Assembly: GCF_009664855.1 (NCBI RefSeq)
Contig: NZ_CP045928.1
Coordinates: 62,001-126,000 of the forward strand
Length of the DNA: 64,000 nucleotides
Source of the DNA: Flavobacterium sp. SLB02
GTDB lineage: Bacteria > Bacteroidota > Bacteroidia > Flavobacteriales > Flavobacteriaceae
Direction of reading: 5' to 3'
Below are positions 34,554-44,300 of the stretch, in pieces. Position 1 is the first letter of the stretch. Each line of letters begins with the position of its first letter. The notes under the pieces were generated by a model. The model was not told the DNA's origin and did no database searches. It saw only the letters and a program-made list of their open reading frames with translations. Both the position numbers and the translations under genes were made by a program.

Positions 34554-35831
34554 ATGGAAACTAACCCGAAAAAGAAGAACTCATTAAAACACGTTCTTTT
34601 TGGTTCCCTGATTGGAACTACAATTGAATTTTTTGATTTTTATATTTATGCCAATGCCGCAGTATTGGTTTTCCCGCAATTATTTTTTCCTGGTTCTAAT
34701 TCGACTATCGCGACTCTCGAATCTTTAGCTACTTTTTCAATAGCTTTTTTATCACGTCCTTTAGGCTCGGCTTTTTTTGGACATTACGGAGATAAAATTG
34801 GACGTAAATTTACTTTAGTTGCCGCTTTATTAACGATGGGTATTTCGACGGTGACTATTGGATTTTTACCAAGTTATGCCAGTATTGGTGTTGCTGCACC
34901 GTTATTATTAATGCTGTGTCGATTTGGACAAGGTGTAGGTTTAGGAGGCGAGTGGGGAGGAGCTGTTTTACTGGCTATAGAAAATGCGCCGCCAAATAAA
35001 CGTGCGTGGTACGGAATGTTTCCGCAATTGGGCGCTCCAATAGGATTATTGCTTTCAGGAGGAACTTTCTTATTGTTAACTGATTCGATGAGTAATGAAG
35101 ATTTTATGGATTATGGATGGAGAATTCCGTTTATTGCGAGTTCACTTTTGGTAGTAATAGGGTTTTATATCCGAACAAAAATAACTGAAACACCTTCTTT
35201 CGAAAATTCTAAAAAAGAACAGGAAGAAGTTAAAGTTCCTTTTTTAACACTTGTAAAATCGTATAAAAATCAATTGATTTTTGGAACCTTTGCTGCTGTT
35301 ACCACTTTCTTGGTTTTTTATTTAATGACTGTTTTTACGTTGAGTTGGGCCACTTCAGATTTAGGAATTGTTAAGCGAGACGGATTGTTAATACAATTAT
35401 TTTCGGTATTGTTTTTTGCCATTTTTATTCCGGTTTCGGCTGTAGTGGCTGATAAAATTGGCCGTCGTAAAATGCTAATTATAGCTACAGTGGCTATTGC
35501 GATCTTCGGATTTTTCTTCTCATACTTTTTAAGTTCAGGAAATATTGTTTTAGTGACCACTTTTGCCTGTATCGGGATGGCTTTAATGGGATTTACTTAT
35601 GGGCCTTTGGGAACTTTTTTATCAGAGTTGTTTCCAACAAATGTGCGTTATTCCGGCGCGTCTTTAACTTTTAATATGGCAGGAATTCTTGGTGCTGCTT
35701 TTGCACCCATGATAGCAATTTGGCTGGCCTCTACTTATAGTGTGAGCTACGTAGGTTTGTATTTAACCATTGCGGCATGTATCTCTTTGTTTGCCTTTTT
35801 GGTCATTAGCAAAGAGGAACATAAGTTTTAA
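34554..35831 (+). CDS. MFS transporter, metabolite:H+ symporter type
   Basis: A 425-residue permease with 12 predicted spans. IGTTIEFFDFYIYANAAVLV at the start, the motif GHYGDKIGRKFTL between helices 2 and 3, and LLMLCRFGQGVGLGGEWGGA are typical of the MHS subfamily (ProP, ShiA, KgtP relatives). It imports a small organic acid or betaine-type solute with protons; the substrate cannot be read. It has its own promoter and a terminator and is not part of the following arsR operon. Confidence 0.9.
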   Translation: METNPKKKNSLKHVLFGSLIGTTIEFFDFYIYANAAVLVFPQLFFPGSNSTIATLESLATFSIAFLSRPLGSAFFGHYGDKIGRKFTLVAALLTMGISTVTIGFLPSYASIGVAAPLLLMLCRFGQGVGLGGEWGGAVLLAIENAPPNKRAWYGMFPQLGAPIGLLLSGGTFLLLTDSMSNEDFMDYGWRIPFIASSLLVVIGFYIRTKITETPSFENSKKEQEEVKVPFLTLVKSYKNQLIFGTFAAVTTFLVFYLMTVFTLSWATSDLGIVKRDGLLIQLFSVLFFAIFIPVSAVVADKIGRRKMLIIATVAIAIFGFFFSYFLSSGNIVLVTTFACIGMALMGFTYGPLGTFLSELFPTNVRYSGASLTFNMAGILGAAFAPMIAIWLASTYSVSYVGLYLTIAACISLFAFLVISKEEHKF

Positions 35832-35861
35832 AAATTTCCATTTAAAATAAATTTTATAAAG

Positions 35862-35892
35862 AGGCTGTAATTTAAAATTAGAGCCTTTTTTT
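35862..35892 (+). terminator. Terminator after the MFS gene
   Basis: AAGAGGCT and AGCCTTTTT arms around an AT-rich loop, then a T-run. Confidence 0.65.
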
Positions 35893-35907
35893 TGCTAATT
35901 AAAAAAG

Positions 35908-35929
35908 TATTTAGATATTTGTCTAAATA
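35908..35929. promoter_or_regulatory. Probable SdpR-type operator
   Basis: TATTTAGA (35908-35915) and TCTAAATA (35922-35929) form an exact inverted repeat with a six-base centre, ending five bases before the arsR-type start. Position and symmetry suit autorepression by the winged-helix protein encoded directly downstream. Confidence 0.7.
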
Positions 35930-35934
35930 TATAA

Positions 35935-36192
35935 ATGATGAATGATATTTTTAAAGCATTAAACGATGCGACCCGAAGGGAAATTCTGGAACTATTAAAA
36001 GAGAAAGATTTGTCTGCCGGAGAAATTGCTGATGCGTTTAATATTTCAAAACCCAGTATTTCGCATCATTTGGATATCTTGAAACGTGCGGATTTAATTA
36101 CTTCTGAAAAAAACGGGCAATTCATCATTTACTCCATCAATACCACCATAATGGAAGATGTTTTGCAATGGATACTAACCTTTAAAAAATAA
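35935..36192 (+). CDS. ArsR-family autorepressor, SdpR-like
   Basis: An 85-residue winged-helix repressor. FKALNDATRREILELLKEKD begins the fold, and SAGEIADAFNISKPSISHHL is the recognition helix, which reads like the SdpR group (autorepressor of the sdpRI operon in Bacillus). No Cys metal site is present, so it is not a metal sensor. It is followed two bases later by an SdpI-family gene. In Bacillus SdpI bound to toxin sequesters SdpR at the membrane; here that circuit is inferred from the gene pair and from the palindrome in front. Confidence 0.9.
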   Translation: MMNDIFKALNDATRREILELLKEKDLSAGEIADAFNISKPSISHHLDILKRADLITSEKNGQFIIYSINTTIMEDVLQWILTFKK

Positions 36193-36194
36193 AA

Positions 36195-36857
36195 ATGAAT
36201 TTAGAACTGAAAAAAGAACTTCCAATAATTGGAATTGTTTTGACACCCTTTGTGTATTTAGCTATTATTTGGGACAGCCTTCCTCAGCGAGTTCCAATAC
36301 ATTGGAATTATAAGGGAGAAATTGATAATTGGGGCGACAAGTTTTCGCTTATTTTGATATTGTTCCTTTTGCCGGTTTTGATGTATGTTTTGATGACTTT
36401 TATTCCTAAAATAGATCCTAAAAAAAGAATTTCTTTAATGGGAGGTAAATTCTATCAGCTCAAGTTCTTTTTGGTACTGTTCATGTCTGTAGTGGCATTA
36501 TTAATTCTTTATACAACTAAGGAACGCTCTGTAAATAATCCTAATTTAGTTTTTGCACTATTGGGAGTGCTATTAATGATTTTTGGGAATTATTTTAAAG
36601 TAATTCAACCTAATTATTTTATAGGAATACGTACGCCATGGACATTGGAAAATAGTGAAGTATGGAAAGCTACTCATGCATTCGCAGGTAAGATTTGGCT
36701 TATTGGAGGCTTCGTTTTAGTGTTAGCAGGATTAGTTCTCAACAATGCATTTCGTAATGTATTTGTTTCTATCATTCTAATTTTGGCATTATTTCCAATA
36801 GTTTATTCTTTTATAAAATTCAAACAAATACAAAAAAGGGATCATCAATCAAATTAG
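36195..36857 (+). CDS. SdpI-family membrane protein
   Basis: A 220-residue integral membrane protein with six or so spans. The DUF1648 part is at residues about 15-50 (PQRVPIHWNYKGEIDNWGDK). The SdpI signature GIRTPWTLENSEVWKATHAF lies at about 141-160. Family members give immunity to the SDP toxin in Bacillus and can act as signal receptors. No toxin gene is recognisable here. Its start is two bases after the SdpR-like stop, which means one mRNA. Confidence 0.9.
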   Translation: MNLELKKELPIIGIVLTPFVYLAIIWDSLPQRVPIHWNYKGEIDNWGDKFSLILILFLLPVLMYVLMTFIPKIDPKKRISLMGGKFYQLKFFLVLFMSVVALLILYTTKERSVNNPNLVFALLGVLLMIFGNYFKVIQPNYFIGIRTPWTLENSEVWKATHAFAGKIWLIGGFVLVLAGLVLNNAFRNVFVSIILILALFPIVYSFIKFKQIQKRDHQSN

Positions 36858-36883
36858 TTTACTTACACAATCAATCAAAGCAA

Positions 36884-38248
36884 ATGACAAAAAATATACT
36901 TATTTTAATAACAGTTTTAAGCTCTTTTATAATGAGAGGACAAGAGATTTCAGGAAAGTGGAATGGTGTTTTAAAAGTACAGGGCACTCAATTAAGAGTA
37001 TCATTTAATGTGAATAAAACAGAAAATGGTTATAAAGCAACAATGGATAGTCCGGATCAGAAAGTGACTGGGATTCCTTTAGAAAAAACAACTTTTGAGA
37101 ATTCAATTTTAAAATTAGAAATACCAAGTGCTCAGATTTCTTATCTCGGCACATTAAATAAAGACAATATTATTGTAGGTACTTTTACGCAAGGCGGGCA
37201 ATCTTTTGAGATGAATTTATCCAAAGAAGAAATTCAAAAACAAGTATTTGCCAGACCACAAGAGCCGCAAAAACCTTTTCCGTATTATACCGAAGAAGTG
37301 AAATTTGTGAATAAAACAGATCATGTGACTTTAGCCGGAACTTTGTCTTTGCCTAAAAAAGAAGGTAATTTTCCAGCTGTGATTTTAATTACCGGAAGTG
37401 GTAAACAAAATAGAGATGAAGAAATGCTAAGACATAAACCATTTTTAGTCTTATCTGATTATTTGACTAAAAAAGGAATAGCTATTTTACGTTTTGATGA
37501 TCGTGGTGCGGGTGAATCTACTGGAGATTATACAAAAGCATCAACAATCGATTTTACGAGAGATGTTCAGGCTGGAGTTGATTATTTAAAAACCAGAAAA
37601 GAAATTAATAAAAGCAAAATAGGATTAATAGGTCATAGTGAGGGAGGAGTAATCGCTCCAATCATTGCAGGAAATTCAAAAGATATTGACTTTATCGTTT
37701 TATTAGCCGCGCCGGGTCTTCGCGGAGATAAATTGTTGTTATTACAAAAAGAAATACTTGAAAGACAATTTGGAGTTCCTGAAAATGATATTCACAAAGG
37801 ACAGGGAATTTTTAAAGGAGCTTATGAAATTGTTTTGGCTTCTGCTGCAAATGATGAAAAGTTAAAAATCAATTTAAGTAATTACGCTCAATCAAAACTT
37901 GATGATAAAACTGCAAAATCATTTACAGAACAAATCACAAATGTGTGGTGGTACAATTTTTTAAGAATTGATCCGGCAATAGCTTTAGCAAAAGTCAAAT
38001 GCCCTGTTTTAGCTCTTAATGGCAGCAAAGATTTACAAGTTCCTGCAACTGTTAATCTGGAAGCGATTAAAAAAGCTTTGATTAAGGCAGGGAATAAAAA
38101 TGTTACAATCAAAGAACTTCCTGATTTAAATCATTTGTTTCAGGAATGTAAAACAGGTTCTCCTATGGAATATGATACCATTGAGCAGACATTTTCTCCC
38201 ATAGCTTTAGAAGAAATATCCAATTGGCTTTTAGTACAAACAAAATAA
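36884..38248 (+). CDS. Secreted alpha/beta hydrolase with N-terminal beta domain
   Basis: A 454-residue protein with a signal peptide (residues 1-20). An N-terminal beta domain (about 21-115, ISGKWNGVLKVQGTQLRVS) is followed by an alpha/beta hydrolase. The nucleophile Ser252 lies in IGLIGHSEGGVIAPIIAG. The oxyanion region is VILITGSGKQNRDEE with FDDRGAGEST. The late acid is in LALNGSKDLQVP and the His in LPDLNHLFQEC. It likely hydrolyses an ester or a peptide-like substrate in the periplasm. It follows the SdpI gene by 26 bases and so probably belongs to the SdpR-regulated operon. Confidence 0.88.
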   Translation: MTKNILILITVLSSFIMRGQEISGKWNGVLKVQGTQLRVSFNVNKTENGYKATMDSPDQKVTGIPLEKTTFENSILKLEIPSAQISYLGTLNKDNIIVGTFTQGGQSFEMNLSKEEIQKQVFARPQEPQKPFPYYTEEVKFVNKTDHVTLAGTLSLPKKEGNFPAVILITGSGKQNRDEEMLRHKPFLVLSDYLTKKGIAILRFDDRGAGESTGDYTKASTIDFTRDVQAGVDYLKTRKEINKSKIGLIGHSEGGVIAPIIAGNSKDIDFIVLLAAPGLRGDKLLLLQKEILERQFGVPENDIHKGQGIFKGAYEIVLASAANDEKLKINLSNYAQSKLDDKTAKSFTEQITNVWWYNFLRIDPAIALAKVKCPVLALNGSKDLQVPATVNLEAIKKALIKAGNKNVTIKELPDLNHLFQECKTGSPMEYDTIEQTFSPIALEEISNWLLVQTK

Positions 38249-38266
38249 GATATATAAGTTCTCAAT

Positions 38267-38304
38267 AAAAAATAACCGCAAAATTTACTTTGCGGTTATT
38301 TTTT
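38267..38304. terminator. Perfect bidirectional terminator
   Basis: AAAAAATAACCGCAAA and TTTGCGGTTATTTTTT are exact complements, between the convergent hydrolase and giant T9SS-substrate genes, overlapping the latter's stop. Confidence 0.9.
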
Positions 38305-41300
38305 ATCGTTTAAGGCTAAAATGTCCTCTATATTCTTTTCCGTTTAATCTTGTCACAGTAAACCAATAATCTGAGGCAGGTTCATTTGTACCGAGGTAAG
38401 TTCCGTCCCAGGAAGTATTAAGATTTAGTTCCTTGATGAATTTTCCGTAGCGATCAAATATTCGAATTGTTGTATTAGGTTTCAAATAAGCGAAGTCTAT
38501 TGTCCAGTTATCATTATAACCATCGTTATTTGGCGTAAAGAATTTAGGAAAAGGTAATTCGTCCACATAATTAATACAATCTCCTTGAGTTGCTTCCAGA
38601 ATATTTATTGTAATTGGAATTCTGTCGCTTTCGCAATTCCTTATCGTTTGTGAGGCATAGTAAGTGATTCCGTTTTCAAGAGCTGCTGATTCAGACAACG
38701 TGGTATTCGAAGATGTACTTTGATACCATTTTATATTCTGCCCTGTAATGTTGATGCTTTTTATTGAAGCATTTTGTTGTACGCAGAATGTTTGTGGTGA
38801 GTCAGCAATGGGATTTTGAGTATCCTGAATTTTTACTGTTACGGCAAATCTTTTACTTTCACAATTGTTTAATGTTTGTGTAGCGTAATAGATGCCATTT
38901 TGTAATAAAGTGGTTTCTGGTAAAATGTTGCCATTTGTTGCAGCGTCATACCATTTTAAAGATAATCCAGCTATATTAAGATTCTCGATTGTAGCAATTT
39001 CATCGATACAAAACTCTTGATTATTATTTCCAATTGGTAGAGGAGTGTCATGAACCTGAACTAGAATTGGAGTTCTGTCACTTTCGCATCCAATGGTTTG
39101 TGAAACATAATACGTTTTATTGTTTTCTAATACAGTTGTATTGCTTAAAACGCCAGTTGAGAAACTAGTATCATACCATTTTGTGTTTTGTCCTGTTATT
39201 TGAATGTCATTTAATGTTGCATTCTCGCTTTTGCAAAACTCTAGATTTCCATTTGCAGTTGGAGCAGCTGGAGTGTTTGTAAATGAAATTGTAACTCCCA
39301 ATCTAGGACCTTCACAATTATTTTCTGTTGGAGAAGCGTAGTAAGTTTTTCCATTTTCGAGATTTGCGGTTTCTGCTAATAATGAACCATTGGTTAATGC
39401 ATCATACCATTTTATTGACGTTCCCGTAATTTGAATGTTCGCTAAAGTTGGATTTTGTCCTGTACAAAATGTCTGATTTGCATCGCCGGAAGGACTATGC
39501 GTATCTTGAATTTTTATGGACACAGAAACTCTTTCACTTTCACATCCATTTATAGTCTGAGAAGCATAATAAGTCTTAGTGTCTTGAAGCAAAGTTGTAT
39601 TGGATAAAAGAGACCCCTTTGTTAATGCGTCATACCATTTTATGCTTTGCCCTGTGATAATAATTGAATTTAGCGTTGCATTTTGTTGAATACAGAATGT
39701 TTGGGGGCTGGCTAAAGCAGGCTTTAGAGTAAAATTTGTAAAAGGATTGATTGTAACTGTGGTTGCATTTGAAATACAACCGTTATTATTTTTGACCTTA
39801 ATAGAATAGGTTTTAGGGTCAAGATTTGATTTCATTGCAGTTGTAGTCCAGCTAACACCATTATCGAAACTATATTCTGGTGCAGCATCGGTAATTGTAA
39901 TAGCACCTTTAAGATTATTGCAGTCTGGTTGGGAAATTATAAATGCAGGATTGCTCGGATAATCCGTTGGAGTATTAATGGTTGTAGGTAATGAAGCAGA
40001 CTCGCAGCCAATACTATTTTTAACACGAACCATATAGGTTCCCGCTATTAAATTTCCGGAATTAGGATTGGATGAATAATTTTTACCATTGTCAAAACTA
40101 TATTGATCAGCTGTACTTGTAATTAAAATCGAGCCAAATGGATTGCTGCAAGTAATAGGCTGGGTAACATTTAAGGTTGGAGTTGAAGGAGCATTTGGCG
40201 GTACATTGATGGTTGCTTTGTACGCAATCGATTGGCAGCCATTTGTGTATTTTATTCGGATAAAATAACTTCCGGGAGATAAATTGGCAGTATTGCTGGT
40301 ATCCCATGTAAGACCATCGTCAAAACTATATAGATTTGCAACCGTAGAAACCATAATGCTGCCTAAGGCAGAACTACAGCCCAGTGGGTTTGTGACTACC
40401 ATTTGCGGTGCTTCAGGAATTACAGGTGCAGCTTGTATAGTGACCGGTGCAGCCAGGGAAATACAACCCGAATTATATTTAATCATCAAATTGTAAGTTC
40501 CTGCAGAAAGATTAGATTTTGTATTGGATGCCCCAAACGTGATTCCGTTATCAAAACTATAAAAATCGGCAGCAGTATTAATTGAAATTGACCCTGTAAA
40601 ATTGGTGCAATTGGGTTGAGTCGCTGTAAAGGAAGGAGCTGAAAGCGCTGATAATGGTGAAATCGTAACTGGAGCAGCATCTGAAACGCAACCCGATAAA
40701 TTTTTAATCTTTATGAAATAAACACCTGGCGAAAGATCTGTTTTTGTATTAGAAAAAACGTAGGTTAATCCGTTGTCATAGCTATAAGTTGCTGCATTTG
40801 TTGTAATAGTAATAGAACCTTTTGATGAGCTGCAACTTGGCTGAGTAGTAGTAAAATCTGGAGCTGCGATTGTAGTGCCAGAACTCAAATTGACAACAGT
40901 GGTTGCTGATTCACAACTATATGAATTTGTTTTGATTTTAATAATATATGTACCAGCGCCTACATTTATTTTCGTAGGACTTGTTGTCCAACTGTTTCCA
41001 TCATTGAAACTATAACTTATGGCCGATGTTGTTATGGTTATACTTCCATCAGTGGCACCACAGGAAGAAGGTTGAACTATATTTACAGCGGGTGCAGCAG
41101 GAATTGAGGGAGGAGTATTTATATAGATATAATTGCCTGAAGACGTACAGCCAAGAGTGTTTTTTATTACTACAGTGTATGAGCCGCCAGCTAAATTTTT
41201 CTTTACAGGATTTGTAGTCCAGGTTATTCCGTTATCAAAACTATATTGGTCTGCAGCAGAATTTACTATTATAGATCCAGTAGGAGTACTGCATGTGGGT

Positions 41301-44300
41301 TGAATAGTAGATACATTTGGCGATGAAAGGTAATATTTGTTTATGTAGACATATTGTGCATTTGATTTACAACCTGCTGCATTTTTAATAAGGATATTAT
41401 AAGACGAACTCGCAGGATTTAATAAAATTGGATTTGTAGTCCAGGTATTGCCCCCATCAAAACTATAATTGGCAGCAGGAGTTGTAACGGTTATACTTCC
41501 TCCATTTCCGCAGCTTGGCTGTACTACTTTTATATTTGGATCGGGAAGATAATAAGGATTGATGAATATTGACAAATTATTAGATTTACAACCCGTTGCA
41601 TTTTTTATCATGATGTTGTAATAACCAGAATTAAGTCCTGAAAGAACGGGGTTAGTTGTCCAAGTATTGCCATAATCAAAGCTATAAGAACTTGCAACTG
41701 TTGCAATAGTAATACTTCCGTTGATACCACAGGTTGGTTGGATTAATGTAAAATCCGGATTAGGTAAATAATACTGTTGTAGGTAAGCGTATGTACCGTA
41801 CGGGTAAGATGTGCACCCAGAAGCATTTTTTACTAATAAATTATAAGAGTTTGGACTTAGGTTAGTAAATACAGGATTACTACTCCAGGTTGTACCTCCA
41901 TTTATACTGTATTGTACTCCAGTTGAAGTAAAGGTTATGCTTCCGCCAACTCCACAAGTAGGTTGTGTTGTTTTAAAAGTGGGAACTGGAAGATAGAATT
42001 CTTGAAGTGATACAGAGTTTGAGTTAGAAATACAACCTTGAGCATTTTTGATCATTGGGTAATAATATCCTGCTGAAAGGTTCGAAAAAACAGGATTTGT
42101 CACCCAATTGTTACCGTCAATACTATAAAAGCTTGCAGTAGTATTAATTTTAATACTGCCCTTTGTTCCACATCCTGGCTGAACGATAGTTAAATTGGGC
42201 TGTGCTAATTTCGAGGAATCCATATAAATCGAAATGTAATTGGATATACAATTATCTTTTTTTATCATTAAATAGTAGGATCCCTGACTTAAATTATTAA
42301 AAACATTACTTGTACTCCAGTTTGTACCATAATCGATACTGTAATAATCTGCAGTTGTGTTGAATGTAATATTGCCAATATTTCCACAACTTGGATTGGT
42401 GACTGTATAATCTGGATCAGGAAGCCTTGCGTTGTTAATTGATACACTTACAGAGTTAGAAACACACCCTAAATTGTTTTTTACTGAAATGTTGTAATAT
42501 CCATAAGAAGTAAGATTTGATAAGGTAGGAGAAGTTCCCCAAGTGTAGCCTCCATCAAAACTATAGAAACTAGCAGCTGTATTTATTGTAATGCTGCCCG
42601 AGGATGTACAAGTGGGCTGAACAACTGTATAATCGGGTATATCTATATTTGGATTATTTAAATAAATAGTATTTGGATAAGACATACATCCGAGATTATT
42701 TTTTATAATTACGGTATAAATACCAGGAGGTAATGATTTAGAATTAAGAGTTGTCCAGGTTGTACCATTGTCAAAGCTATAAAAATCGGATAATGAGTTG
42801 ACTGTGATTTTTCCGTTTACACCACAAGTTGGCTGTTCCTGGGTAATAATTGGCGAATTCAAATAAGGCTGAGATAAATAAACATAAGCAGCAGCGCTGA
42901 TACATCCCGCACTGTTTTTTATTTTTATTTGATAGGTTCCGAAAGGTGAAATTTTAACATTATTACTAGTCCACGTTGTACCATTATCAAAACTATAGGA
43001 ATCTCCTATTGTAGTAATAGTAATACTGCCATCTGTTCCGCAAACAGGTTGTTCGGATGTATACTGAGGATAGGAATTTTCGTAATTATTTAAATAAGCA
43101 TAAGTATAGAAAGAAGTACAACCTAAAGCATTTTTAATTCCTAAAGAATAGCTTCCTGCATTTAAATTACTCATTGTATTGTTTGTAACCCACGTAGTTC
43201 CTCCATCAAAAGTGTAAAAATCCGAAAGAGTATCAATGCTAATACTTCCTTTTGCAGTACAAGCAGGTGATACAGTTGTATAAGTTGGGGTTTCTAGCGT
43301 ATTACTGCTAATAAGTACATTGTTTGCTGACGAAATACAACCTTGTAAATCTTTGGTACGAATTTTATAATTTGCAGGTAAAAGATTGTTAGCGGTAGAG
43401 TTATTTCCCCAGGTATTACCATCATCAAAACTATAGTATGCAGCTGGAGTTGTAATGGTAATACTGCCGGTATCTCCGCAAAATAAAGGATTGGTATAAG
43501 TATAATTTGGATACAAAGTAGAAGCAGCTGTAATAATTACACTTTGAGAATAGGAGGTGCATCCATTTACGGTCTTTATTTTTACTTGATAAGTTCCGGG
43601 ATATAAATTACTCTTCGTGTTGCTTGCACCCCAGGTATTACCATCATCAAAACTATATTGTAATGCCGCCGAGGTTATTTTTATTGTTCCTGTGGAGACA
43701 AAACAAGAAGGTTGTGTAATCTGTAAGATAGGAGAAACTGCAGTTTGGCTTGGTTCGATAGTAACACTTGCATTGCTGGTGCATCCAAAAGAATCTGTGA
43801 CAGTAACAGAATAATCTCCTAACGAAGTTACCGCAATACTTTTTGTAGTTCCACCAGTACTCCATAAATAAGAAGCTCCTGGAGAAGCAGTTAATACAGT
43901 GCTTCCGGAACAAACATTTAGGATACCTGTAATATTTGCAGTGGGATTTCTTACCTCTAGATTTGCAGAAATTATTTTATAACAAATCGCATCCCTGCTC
44001 ACCCTGACAAAAATAGAAGCACTTGAACTTGGATAACTTGTAAAATTGCTGATAGCATTTAAGTTGGAATCTGCCTCGTTGTAATTTTTGAAATAACTAA
44101 AATTTAAACCTGCTGTAGAAGCAACCACTAAAGAATTTAATGTAGACAAATCAAAATTTTCACTCCCGTCACGGTTTGCATCACATTGAGATATTTTGGC
44201 GGTCGTTACATTAATGTTACAACTTGAAGAGCAATTCAAAAAAGAAATATCCCAGCCAGGATTTGCATCTGGATCTATGGCAGAATTAAATGTGGTTCCT

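Noticed and set aside
39715..43740. Regular repeats that could suggest a CRISPR array
   Set aside because: The period is about 225 bases, in frame, and codes for diverged protein repeats; there are no short identical repeats with unique spacers.
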